This document shows, one piece after another, positions 16,676-24,534 of a stretch of DNA of 64,000 bases (position 1 is the first letter of the stretch; each line of letters begins with the position of its first letter). This DNA is from Neptunicoccus cionae (GTDB taxonomy: Bacteria > Pseudomonadota > Alphaproteobacteria > Rhodobacterales > Rhodobacteraceae): NCBI RefSeq assembly GCF_002860325.1, contig NZ_PKOJ01000001.1, forward strand, positions 186,001 to 250,000, given 5' to 3'. The position numbers and the translations under genes are program-made. The notes beneath the pieces are model-generated. The model did no database searches, was not told the origin of the DNA, and worked only from the letters and a program-made list of their open reading frames with translations.

Positions 16676-17920
16676 CTAAAGTATCTGGGTCTCGGTCACT
16701 CCGAATTCAGCATAAAATTTAATCAGTTCTCTACGTGTTCGCTTGGAAAGAGTCCACCAGCGGAACACAGAATCCTCTCGCGATGATTTCCCAAAGATCC
16801 CCCCAGTTTGCACCCAAAATCCTCTTACGTCAAAATAGCGACGGTGGAACAAGCTGTTTCGTGCAAGGCGAAAGACGATCACCGGTGCATCGCTTTTGGC
16901 CAGATCCTGTGCTCTCGCGAACAGCGCGGAGGTCGCGAACAATCCGCCTGCGAGGGCTACACCTGGCGGATTTTCGCGCGACTTCAAGGGTTTGAATACC
17001 CTATCCGCCCTCACAGGAGGTGAATCCGTCCCTTGTCGGGTTTCGTTGAGCCCGTTCTGCAGGGTGTCCATGAGGACAGGAACGTCCCGTGGCTCAAGCC
17101 TTCCCTCCACCATAAGTCGAAGAAGTCTTTGTTTTTGATCGGCAAAAAATCGCTGCTTTGCAGGTAAAACAGCGTCTTTTATACAATGTTTATCTAGAAA
17201 CCTGCGCTTGCTGGCGCCAATTTCATAAAGCGACAGGGGCACGCGATTGGCTGATCTGTGTGCACTTTGCTCAAATCCGTGGTGAACTTCGGCGGCGTTG
17301 ACAAAAGCCGCGCTGTAACCGGCCTGTGCCAGCCGCAGACAGACATCTGTTTCATCCAGATAAAAGCGGAACCCTTCGTCGAACCCGCCAATGCCCAGCA
17401 ATGCATCCAATCGAAACGCACAATTGGTGCCTTGCAGTTTGGCGAACCGGCCGCCGTCAAAACGGACCTCCACAAAGGACGCGGAGGGATCGATCGCCAA
17501 CGGCTGATCCTCGCCCAGCCTGTCGCCTGTCAGTCCTTTCCATTGATAGGAAAACCCGTTGCGCCCCCGCACAAAGCCGCCTGCGCTTGCTATTTCTGTG
17601 TTCCGAAACGGCTGCACAAGGGCCTTAAGCCAATTCGGATCAGGCACGGCGTCATCATCGCAAAAGGCGACGATTTCGCCCTGTGCGTGGGCCAGACCGG
17701 CATTTCGGGCCGCCGAAATGTTCGCCTGATCAAAGGGGATATGTAGCATGTTTTCAGACGCCGGAATATCCGCAAGAAAACTGCGGTCCGGCGCATCCGA
17801 AACCAGAATGACCTCAAAATTTGTATAGCTTTGAAACCGCAGAGAAGAAACGACCCGTTTCAGTGCTTCCGGTCTGTGCCGGCTGACAATAATCAGGCTG
17901 ACACGGGGGGCGAAGCTCAT
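16676..17920 (-). CDS. GT2 family glycosyltransferase
   Basis: An inverting GT-A glycosyltransferase. The 414-aa protein has the nucleotide-binding opening VSLIIVSRHRPEALKRVVSSL (7-27), the metal site FCDDDAVPDPNW (87-98) and the downstream acidic motif YLDETDVCLRL (187-197). About 200 further residues follow the catalytic domain, with no membrane span seen. The start overlaps the kdsB stop by four bases, so it is translated together with the CMP-Kdo gene. That suggests a role in Kdo-linked or other envelope glycans, but the sugar cannot be read from sequence. Confidence 0.85.
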   Translation of the reverse strand: MSFAPRVSLIIVSRHRPEALKRVVSSLRFQSYTNFEVILVSDAPDRSFLADIPASENMLHIPFDQANISAARNAGLAHAQGEIVAFCDDDAVPDPNWLKALVQPFRNTEIASAGGFVRGRNGFSYQWKGLTGDRLGEDQPLAIDPSASFVEVRFDGGRFAKLQGTNCAFRLDALLGIGGFDEGFRFYLDETDVCLRLAQAGYSAAFVNAAEVHHGFEQSAHRSANRVPLSLYEIGASKRRFLDKHCIKDAVLPAKQRFFADQKQRLLRLMVEGRLEPRDVPVLMDTLQNGLNETRQGTDSPPVRADRVFKPLKSRENPPGVALAGGLFATSALFARAQDLAKSDAPVIVFRLARNSLFHRRYFDVRGFWVQTGGIFGKSSREDSVFRWWTLSKRTRRELIKFYAEFGVTETQIL

Positions 17921-18702
17921 TCCAGACCTAATTGCACCAGAAACTTTTCAACGCGGGGTACGTCTTCAGGGTTATTCAGCTCCCAAAACTCCTGCCCCGG
18001 ATTTTCCACTTCAACGCATTGCACATGCAACCCGTTTTCCATGAAACGCAACTGTTCCAGCCCTTCCAGCTTTTCAAGCGGACCTTCGGGCAAGGCTGCG
18101 TAATCACGCAAGGACGCAGGGCGATAGGCGTACACACCAACATGATGGTAAACCGGCACATCCAGTGTGGGTGCGAAAGGGATGACTTCCTTGGAAAAAT
18201 ACAGCGCCCGCTTGTCCTTATCAAATACCACAGTGGTGCCACCGACACGGTCATTCCGGCGGTCTTCCTTGAAAGAAGCCAGCGCCTCTTTCGAACAAAG
18301 GAGGATCGGCGTCGCGACATGGGCTTCGGGCGCATTTTGCAAACCCTCAACCAGCTTTTCCACGAACCACGGCGGCGTCAAGGGTGCGTCACCTTGCAAG
18401 TTCGCGACAATATCATAACCGTCCCCAAGCTGTTCGATCACTTCAGCGCAGCGTTCGGTGCCGTTGCGCGCGGCAGAGGAGGTCATCACCACCTCTGCCC
18501 CGAAAGCTTCGGCCGCGTCTTTGATCCGGTCGTCATCAGTGGCAACCACAACGCGGTCCACACCCTGCACCTTCATCGCCGCATCCCAGCTGCGGCGGAT
18601 CAGACTTTTGGCCACGCCGGTTGCCCCGCGTAATTCCACAAGCGGCTTTCCCGGATAGCGGGTAGAGGCATAGCGGGCGGGGATAACAACCAGTGTGGAC
18701 AT
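17917..18702 (-). CDS. kdsB: 3-deoxy-manno-octulosonate cytidylyltransferase KdsB
   Basis: Activates Kdo with CTP to CMP-Kdo for the lipopolysaccharide inner core, and for Kdo-linked capsules where present. The 261-aa protein has the family opening VVIPARYASTRYPGKPL (4-20), then VVVATDD, NLQGDAPL and YHHVGVYAYR, all characteristic of KdsB. It sits three bases after the cysQ stop and overlaps the GT2 gene, so cysQ-kdsB-GT2 look like one operon. Confidence 0.95.
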   Translation of the reverse strand: MSTLVVIPARYASTRYPGKPLVELRGATGVAKSLIRRSWDAAMKVQGVDRVVVATDDDRIKDAAEAFGAEVVMTSSAARNGTERCAEVIEQLGDGYDIVANLQGDAPLTPPWFVEKLVEGLQNAPEAHVATPILLCSKEALASFKEDRRNDRVGGTTVVFDKDKRALYFSKEVIPFAPTLDVPVYHHVGVYAYRPASLRDYAALPEGPLEKLEGLEQLRFMENGLHVQCVEVENPGQEFWELNNPEDVPRVEKFLVQLGLE

Positions 18703-18705
18703 GGA

Positions 18706-19503
18706 TCAGGCCTTTTGCAGCGTTATTCCGGGAGCATAGGCGATGAAATAAGGGTTTTCAAAGATTGGCTTGCCGTAGGTCAGCGGTTCATGGTTGTCAA
18801 AACGGACAACTTTGCCGCCTGCGCCCAGCAGTACCGCCTGCCCTGCGGCGGTGTCCCATTCCATTGTGCGGCCAACACGGGGGTAAAGATCCGCCTCGCC
18901 TGTTGCCACAAGACAGAACTTCAACGAAGACCCGGCGCTGCGGCTGTCGGCAACATTGTATTTACCGATATAATCTTTGGTCTCATCAGTGAGGTGGGAT
19001 TTGGAAGCCACGACGATCAGCGCAGATTCATCAGGGGTTGAAACAGAAATCGGTTTCATTTCACCGGCAACATCCGCCTTGTGATCACCCTGTTCTTCAA
19101 AAGACTTGCCGTTGGCATCTGTCAGGAACAAGCGTTTCTTGGCTGGGGCATACACCACACCCATCGTTGGAACACCGTCTTCGACATAGGCGATATTCAC
19201 CGTGAAATCGCCGCGGCGTTTGATGAATTCCTTGGTGCCATCCAGCGGATCGACAATAAAGAATGTGTTGGAAGCTTCTGAATGCGTGTCCGATTGTTCT
19301 TCGGTTACAATCGCTGCATCTGGGAAAGCGGCGCGCAGGCCGGCAAAGATGTGGGCATCTGCGGTTTCATCTGCGAGCGTAACGGGGCTTTCGTCCGACT
19401 TAGATTTAACTTCGAAATCATCGGTGCCGTAGATTTCCATGATCTTTTCACCAGCTTCGATCGCCAGCTTGCGAATGACTGAAGAAATTTCCGTTTTATT
19501 CAT
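18706..19503 (-). CDS. cysQ: 3'(2'),5'-bisphosphate nucleotidase CysQ
   Basis: Removes the 3'-phosphate of PAP, the by-product of PAPS-using reactions. The 265-aa protein belongs to the inositol-monophosphatase fold with all metal-site motifs: TEEQSD, DPLDGTKEF and WDTAAGQAVLLGAGG. Start ATG 19503 (MNKTEISS) has AAGGG at the normal distance; an ATG two codons upstream (19509) is too close to it. Its presence a few kilobases from a sulfotransferase gene fits a need to clear PAP. It heads the cysQ-kdsB-GT2 run. Confidence 0.93.
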   Translation of the reverse strand: MNKTEISSVIRKLAIEAGEKIMEIYGTDDFEVKSKSDESPVTLADETADAHIFAGLRAAFPDAAIVTEEQSDTHSEASNTFFIVDPLDGTKEFIKRRGDFTVNIAYVEDGVPTMGVVYAPAKKRLFLTDANGKSFEEQGDHKADVAGEMKPISVSTPDESALIVVASKSHLTDETKDYIGKYNVADSRSAGSSLKFCLVATGEADLYPRVGRTMEWDTAAGQAVLLGAGGKVVRFDNHEPLTYGKPIFENPYFIAYAPGITLQKA

Positions 19504-19538
19504 TTTCATGCCCTTATGATGCCGCCCTACAGCGATTT

Positions 19539-19567
19539 CTTGCGGATTTAATTCCGAAGCCTTATGG
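19539..19567 (+). promoter_or_regulatory. Possible promoter of the ABC-2 permease gene
   Basis: CTTG (19539-19542), an 18-bp spacer and CTTATGG (19561-19567) match the alphaproteobacterial RpoH pattern CTTG-N18-CYTATNT in all but the last base. The same bases can be read as a sigma70-type TTGCGG-N16-TTATGG. The assignment is therefore open. Confidence 0.3.
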
Positions 19568-19624
19568 TCCTTACAACGAAAAACAGCAAGCAGTGATTAA
19601 AACCCGCTAACTTTGGGCAAGCAG

Positions 19625-20449
19625 ATGAGCGCCGTTCAGAATTCCTCTTTTTCCCGGATCGCCATGGGCGGTTTCGAGTTTTTGACATTGGTGTACCACA
19701 CCACTGTGCGCGAGGTGCGTAAATCCAAAGGCAACGCAGTTCAGGCTCTGCTGATGGAAATCCTGCAATCCGCGATGATCGTCATCTTTTTCTATGTCAT
19801 GATCACATTTCTGGGCCTGCGCGGCGTTGCGGTGCGGGGCAGCTTCATCCTCTATGTTCTGACCGGGGTTTTCCTTTACCTGACCCACAACAAGGCAATC
19901 AGCGCGGTGAGTGGTGGTGGTCCGGTCAATCCGATGCTGCAACATGCGCCGGTGACCACATTTATGATGATTGTATCCGGTGCTTTATCATCGCTGTATG
20001 TGCAACTACTGGCCGTTCTGGTAATCACCTTTGTCGCCAATGTTCTGGTCGAGCCCTTTACCGTTTATAATCTGAAACGGGTCGCGCTGTGCTTTTTCAT
20101 CGCGTGGTTTTCCGGCGTGGCCATCGGGATTATCTTTCTGTCCCTGCGCCCCTTTGCACCTTCGACGATCAAGATCATCGAACAGATTTACAAGCGGGCC
20201 AATATGATCTTCAGCGGCAAGATGTTCCTGGCCAACGCCCTGCCCGCCAGCACGCTGGTTTTTTTCACATGGAACCCGTTGTTTCACACCATTGATCAGG
20301 CTCGCGGCGCGGCTTTTGTGAACTACACCCCCCATAAGACGACACTCGACTATGCAATCTACCTGTCGCTGGTCCTGATTTGTGTCGGCATGATGCTTGA
20401 ACATTTCAGCCGCAAAACCGTGTCCGAAAGCTGGGGCAAACGGCAATAA
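19625..20449 (+). CDS. ABC-2 type polysaccharide export permease (KpsM-like)
   Basis: Probable membrane subunit of an ABC exporter for capsule or O-antigen-type polysaccharide. The 274-aa protein has about six hydrophobic spans (for example near residues 48-66, 76-92, 113-150 and 162-183) and the ABC-2 layout of KpsM/Wzm proteins. ATG 19625 is preferred to TTG 19613 because the latter adds four residues without a better ribosome-binding site. No ATPase partner is present in the window, so it must use one encoded elsewhere. It is divergent from cysQ-kdsB-GT2, which supports a surface-glycan role. Confidence 0.75.
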   Translation: MSAVQNSSFSRIAMGGFEFLTLVYHTTVREVRKSKGNAVQALLMEILQSAMIVIFFYVMITFLGLRGVAVRGSFILYVLTGVFLYLTHNKAISAVSGGGPVNPMLQHAPVTTFMMIVSGALSSLYVQLLAVLVITFVANVLVEPFTVYNLKRVALCFFIAWFSGVAIGIIFLSLRPFAPSTIKIIEQIYKRANMIFSGKMFLANALPASTLVFFTWNPLFHTIDQARGAAFVNYTPHKTTLDYAIYLSLVLICVGMMLEHFSRKTVSESWGKRQ

Positions 20450-20450
20450 A

Positions 20451-21062
20451 TCAATCCACGACCCGCAAGGTCAGATTTATACGTCCGTTGTTCTTCAACA
20501 GGCTGGAACTGCCGAACCGGATGCGGTCGATCCCGTGATAAGCCAGACGCGCCGCGCCGCCCATCACGCAAACATCTCCCGAAGCCAGCCAGATGCTTTC
20601 GGTCTTGTCCTTGCGCTCCGTGCCTCCGATGCGGAACAGGCCTTCGTCCCCCAACGAGATGGATACCACCGGATAGTCGAAATCCTGTTCATCTTTGTCC
20701 TGATGCAACCCCATCCGAGCCTTTTCGGTGTAGTGGTTAATCAGGCAGCAATCCGGCTGGCGGGTGGTTCCCGATACCGCGTTCCAGACATCTAGAACAG
20801 ATTGCGGGATCGGCGGCCAGGGCGTGCCATCGGGGTGTACCGGTTCATAGCGGTACCCTTTCCGGTCCGAATACCAGCCATGTTTCCCTGCAGATGACAT
20901 GCGCACAGACATCGGTTTCCCCCAAGCCGTGAGGGGCGAAAACATCGGCGCCTGCGCAATGACAGCACGGATGTCCTCCAGAATGGCCTGTTGGTCGGGC
21001 AGCGACAGCAGGGATTTGTAAATCTCAAATCCCCGCAGATTGAGCGGTTTCACGAGTTTCAT
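20451..21062 (-). CDS. alkB: AlkB-type 2-oxoglutarate/Fe(II) dioxygenase
   Basis: Repairs alkylated bases (1-methyladenine, 3-methylcytosine) by oxidative demethylation. The 203-aa protein has the iron ligands H120, D122 (MGLHQDKDE) and H176 (AYHGIDRI), and the 2-oxoglutarate-binding R194 and R200 (NNGRINLTLRVV). The nucleotide-lid segment around DVWNAVSG is also typical. It stands alone, convergent with the permease gene (one base between stop codons) and divergent from dnaK. No operator of the Ada type was recognised. Confidence 0.93.
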   Translation of the reverse strand: MKLVKPLNLRGFEIYKSLLSLPDQQAILEDIRAVIAQAPMFSPLTAWGKPMSVRMSSAGKHGWYSDRKGYRYEPVHPDGTPWPPIPQSVLDVWNAVSGTTRQPDCCLINHYTEKARMGLHQDKDEQDFDYPVVSISLGDEGLFRIGGTERKDKTESIWLASGDVCVMGGAARLAYHGIDRIRFGSSSLLKNNGRINLTLRVVD

Positions 21063-21137
21063 GCCCGTTTTCTATAATGCAGCCCCGCAACAGCCAAGAA
21101 AACAAAAGAAACAGAGGCAATTTTCCGCGCCGACATG

Positions 21138-21166
21138 CTTGCAGACAGGCAATCACCCTCCTATAT
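21138..21166 (+). promoter_or_regulatory. RpoH (sigma32)-type promoter of dnaK-dnaJ
   Basis: CTTG (21138-21141), an 18-bp spacer and CCTATAT (21160-21166) agree fully with the alphaproteobacterial heat-shock promoter CTTG-N17/18-CYTATNT. It lies 106 bp before the dnaK start, leaving a ~100-nt leader with a CCCCT/AGGGG hairpin (21185-21200). The class of gene downstream supports the call. Confidence 0.8.
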
Positions 21167-21272
21167 ACCGTCAATGCTAAGCCGCCCCTGATGGGAGGGG
21201 CTGACACATGGGATGGAGCGACGGCGCCGAATGCGGGCCAGGCTCCATAATCGCCGCAAGAAAGGAAGTCTG

Positions 21273-23201
21273 ATGGCTAAAGTAATTGGTATTGATCTGG
21301 GGACCACGAACTCCTGCGTTGCAATCATGGACGGTTCGCAACCGAAAGTCGTGGAAAACGCCGAAGGTGCACGCACAACACCTTCTATTGTTGGTTTCAC
21401 CGACGACGAACGTCTTGTCGGACAGGCCGCCAAACGGCAGGCCGTTACCAACCCTGAAAACACACTCTTTGCAATCAAACGTCTGATCGGCCGGAACGTA
21501 AACGATCCTGCGATCAAGAAAGACGCCAAGCACCTGCCCTACAAAATCGTAGACGGCGGCAATGGCGACGCATGGGTTGAAGTCAAAGGCGAGAAATACT
21601 CCCCTTCCCAAGTGTCTGCCTTTATCCTTGGCAAGATGAAAGAGACCGCCGAGAGCTATCTTGGCGAAACAGTTTCCGAAGCAGTGATCACTGTTCCGGC
21701 CTACTTTAACGACGCACAACGTCAGGCCACCAAAGATGCCGGTAAGATTGCCGGTCTGAACGTCCTGCGCATTATCAACGAACCGACAGCCGCTGCACTG
21801 GCCTATGGTCTGGACAAAGAAGGTGGCAAGACCATCGCTGTTTATGACCTTGGTGGTGGTACATTCGACGTTTCCGTTCTGGAAATCGATGAAGGCCTGT
21901 TCGAAGTAAAATCCACAAACGGCGACACTGCGCTGGGTGGTGAAGACTTTGACATGCGCATCGTTGAATACCTTGCTGACGAGTTCAAAAAAGAGAACGG
22001 TGTTGATCTGTCCAAGGACAAGATGGCGCTGCAACGGCTGAAAGAAGCCGCCGAGAAAGCCAAGATCGAACTGTCTTCCTCTTCTCAAACAGAGATCAAC
22101 CAGCCGTTTATCTCTATGGACGGTAAAACCGGCCAGCCGCTGCACATGGTTATGAAACTGACCCGTGCCAAGCTGGAATCTCTGGTAGCTGATCTGATCA
22201 AACGCACCATGAAACCTTGTCAGGACGCATTGAAAGACGCGGGCCTGTCCAAAGGCGACGTGGACGAGATCGTTCTGGTTGGCGGTATGACCCGTATGCC
22301 AAAAGTGATCGAGGAAGTGACCAAATTCTTCGGGAAAGAGCCGCACAAAGGCGTTAACCCTGACGAAGTTGTGGCCATGGGCGCTGCCATTCAGGCAGGT
22401 GTTCTGCAAGGCGACGTAAAAGACGTTGTTCTGCTGGACGTGACACCTCTGTCCCTGGGTATCGAAACATTGGGTGGTGTGTTCACACGCCTGATCGATC
22501 GCAACACCACGATCCCGACGAAGAAGTCTCAGATCTTCTCGACAGCCGAGGATAACCAGAACGCTGTAACCATCCGCGTGTTCCAAGGGGAACGCGAAAT
22601 GGCTGCAGACAACAAAATTCTGGGCCAGTTCAATCTGGAAGACATCCCGCCTGCCCCACGTGGCCTGCCACAGATCGAAGTGACCTTTGATATTGATGCC
22701 AACGGTATCGTGTCCGTGTCCGCAAAGGACAAAGGCACCAACAAAGAGCACAAGATCACCATTCAGGCGTCCGGCGGTCTGTCCGACGAAGACATCGAGA
22801 AAATGGTACGCGACGCGGAAGAGAACGCCGAAGCGGATAAGGAGCGTAAAGAGCTTGTCGAAGCCAAGAACCAGGCTGAAAGCCTGATCCACGGCACCGA
22901 GAAGTCTCTGGAAGAGCACTCTGACAAGGTGGATCCATCCACTGTAGAAGTGATCGAACTGTCGATCAAGGCGCTGAAAGAAACGCTGGAAACCGACAAT
23001 GCTTCTTCCATTCAGGCCCGTTCGCAGGATCTGACCGAAGCAGCCATGAAGCTGGGCGAAGCCATCTATAAGGCGCAAGCTGAAGAAGCTGGCAACTCCG
23101 GTGACGGCGAAGGCGGTTTCGGTGGTGAAGACGAACCAAAGCCGGTTGATGATGACATCGTGGACGCAGATTTCGAAGATCTGGGTAAAAACGACCGTTA
23201 A
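21273..23201 (+). CDS. dnaK: Chaperone DnaK (Hsp70)
   Basis: ATP-driven chaperone that binds unfolded peptides with DnaJ and GrpE. The 642-aa product begins [15 protein letters not shown]. It contains the actin-fold ATPase (1 to about 385, with [13 protein letters not shown] and [14 protein letters not shown]), the linker [13 protein letters not shown], the substrate-binding domain and a helical lid. The acidic tail ends [16 protein letters not shown] 21273 has AAGGAAG upstream; an ATG at 21213 lies in the leader. dnaJ follows 69 bp later across a GGGGG/CCCCC hairpin that may lower dnaJ expression. Confidence 0.98.
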   Translation: MAKVIGIDLGTTNSCVAIMDGSQPKVVENAEGARTTPSIVGFTDDERLVGQAAKRQAVTNPENTLFAIKRLIGRNVNDPAIKKDAKHLPYKIVDGGNGDAWVEVKGEKYSPSQVSAFILGKMKETAESYLGETVSEAVITVPAYFNDAQRQATKDAGKIAGLNVLRIINEPTAAALAYGLDKEGGKTIAVYDLGGGTFDVSVLEIDEGLFEVKSTNGDTALGGEDFDMRIVEYLADEFKKENGVDLSKDKMALQRLKEAAEKAKIELSSSSQTEINQPFISMDGKTGQPLHMVMKLTRAKLESLVADLIKRTMKPCQDALKDAGLSKGDVDEIVLVGGMTRMPKVIEEVTKFFGKEPHKGVNPDEVVAMGAAIQAGVLQGDVKDVVLLDVTPLSLGIETLGGVFTRLIDRNTTIPTKKSQIFSTAEDNQNAVTIRVFQGEREMAADNKILGQFNLEDIPPAPRGLPQIEVTFDIDANGIVSVSAKDKGTNKEHKITIQASGGLSDEDIEKMVRDAEENAEADKERKELVEAKNQAESLIHGTEKSLEEHSDKVDPSTVEVIELSIKALKETLETDNASSIQARSQDLTEAAMKLGEAIYKAQAEEAGNSGDGEGGFGGEDEPKPVDDDIVDADFEDLGKNDR

Positions 23202-23225
23202 TCGTGAACCGACAGCCAAACGTGC

Positions 23226-23250
23226 GGCTGGGGGGTAAATTCCCCCGGCC
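23226..23250 (+). other. Intercistronic hairpin between dnaK and dnaJ
   Basis: GGC-TG-GGGGG (23226-23235) faces CCCCC-G-GCC (23242-23250) with a 6-nt loop TAAATT. There is no U-tract, so it is more likely a processing or stability element than a terminator. Confidence 0.4.
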
Positions 23251-23270
23251 TGCGTTAACGCGGAGGCGAC

Positions 23271-24425
23271 ATGGCAAAGCGTGATTACTACGACCTGCTG
23301 GGTGTTTCCAAAGGCGCGTCTGAACAGGAACTGAAAAAAGCCTATCGCAAGAAAGCGATGGAGCTGCATCCGGACCGCAACAAAGACAACCCCGACGCAG
23401 AAGCACAATTTAAAGAAGTCAACGAAGCTTACGACGTCCTGAAGGACGGAGACAAGAAAGCTGCGTATGACCGCTACGGCCACGCTGCGTTTGAAGGCGG
23501 CATGGGCGGCGGCGGTCGCGGTGGCGGTTTCCATCCGGGCGGCGGTGCGGACTTCGGTTCGGCGTTTTCCGATGTTTTCGACGATCTGTTCGGCGATTTC
23601 ATGGGTGGCGGCGGCCGGCGTGGCGGCGGCCAGCGGGCAACCCGCGGGTCCGACCTGCGTTATAATCTGACGATTTCTCTTGAAGAAGCCTTTACCGGCA
23701 AGCAGCAGAATGTCTCGGTCACTACTTCAGTGGCTTGTGACACCTGCGACGGCTCCGGTGCCGAAGGTGGCGCAGAACCTGCAACCTGTCCGACCTGTTC
23801 GGGTATGGGGAAAGTGCGCGCGCAGCAGGGTTTCTTCACTGTAGAACGCTCCTGCCCGACGTGTGCAGGGCGTGGCCAGATTATTACCAATCCCTGTGGC
23901 GCCTGTTCCGGTTCCGGCTTGCAACAGCGCGAACGCTCTTTGGGTGTAAACATTCCTGCTGGTGTTGAAACCGGCACCCGTATCCGGCTCGCCGGTGAGG
24001 GTGAGGCTGGAATGCGCGGCGGTCCAACCGGCGATCTCTACATCTTTATCGAAGTGGAAGATCACCCGATCTTTGAACGGGAAGGCTCAAACCTGTTTTG
24101 TCGCGTGCCCGTCAGCATGACAACAGCGGCCCTCGGCGGAGAGATCGAAGTCCCGACCATCGACGGAGGAAAATCCCGCGTGAAGGTTCCTGCAGGCAGC
24201 CAGTCCGGTAAACAGATGCGCCTGCGCGGCAAGGGTATGCCGGCACTGCGGTCGAACCAGTCGGGCGACCTGTTCTTGGAACTGGCCGTGGAAACACCGG
24301 TGAATCTGACCTCCAAGCAGAAAGAACTGCTGCGGGAGTTTGAAGATTTGTCTGAAGACAACAGCCCAGAGAGCACTAATTTCTTCGGAAAGGTCAAAAC
24401 TTTCTGGGAAGGAATGAAGGGCTAA
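23271..24425 (+). CDS. dnaJ: Co-chaperone DnaJ (Hsp40)
   Basis: Delivers substrates to DnaK and stimulates its ATPase. The 384-aa protein has the full type I layout. The J domain (1-70) carries the HPD motif ([13 protein letters not shown], about 31-43), followed by a Gly/Phe-rich linker (about 75-130). Four zinc-finger repeats are [24 protein letters not shown] and CGACSGSG (about 158-225), ahead of the C-terminal substrate domain. It is co-transcribed with dnaK and is followed by a strong terminator. Confidence 0.98.
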   Translation: MAKRDYYDLLGVSKGASEQELKKAYRKKAMELHPDRNKDNPDAEAQFKEVNEAYDVLKDGDKKAAYDRYGHAAFEGGMGGGGRGGGFHPGGGADFGSAFSDVFDDLFGDFMGGGGRRGGGQRATRGSDLRYNLTISLEEAFTGKQQNVSVTTSVACDTCDGSGAEGGAEPATCPTCSGMGKVRAQQGFFTVERSCPTCAGRGQIITNPCGACSGSGLQQRERSLGVNIPAGVETGTRIRLAGEGEAGMRGGPTGDLYIFIEVEDHPIFEREGSNLFCRVPVSMTTAALGGEIEVPTIDGGKSRVKVPAGSQSGKQMRLRGKGMPALRSNQSGDLFLELAVETPVNLTSKQKELLREFEDLSEDNSPESTNFFGKVKTFWEGMKG

Positions 24426-24454
24426 CCCTTTATTTCTAAACAATAAAGTTGATT

Positions 24455-24493
24455 AAAAAACGGCCCCGATGGTATTTCGGGGCCGTTTTTTTT
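24455..24493. terminator. Bidirectional intrinsic terminator between dnaJ and maeB
   Basis: CGGCCCCGA (24461-24469) pairs with TCGGGGCCG (24477-24485). The stem is extended by an A-run on the left and an eight-T run on the right. It lies between convergent dnaJ and maeB, and is one of the best-formed terminators in the window. Confidence 0.92.
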
Positions 24494-24534
24494 GTGCTCT
24501 CTCGTCGAGCTGAGCGGGAAAAGCCGTGCTATCC

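Noticed and set aside
21177-23534. A 785-codon open frame antisense to dnaK
   Set aside because: It mirrors the strongly biased codons of dnaK, has no ribosome-binding site or family likeness, and runs into the dnaJ region. Similar long antisense frames lie over maeB, infB and nusA.
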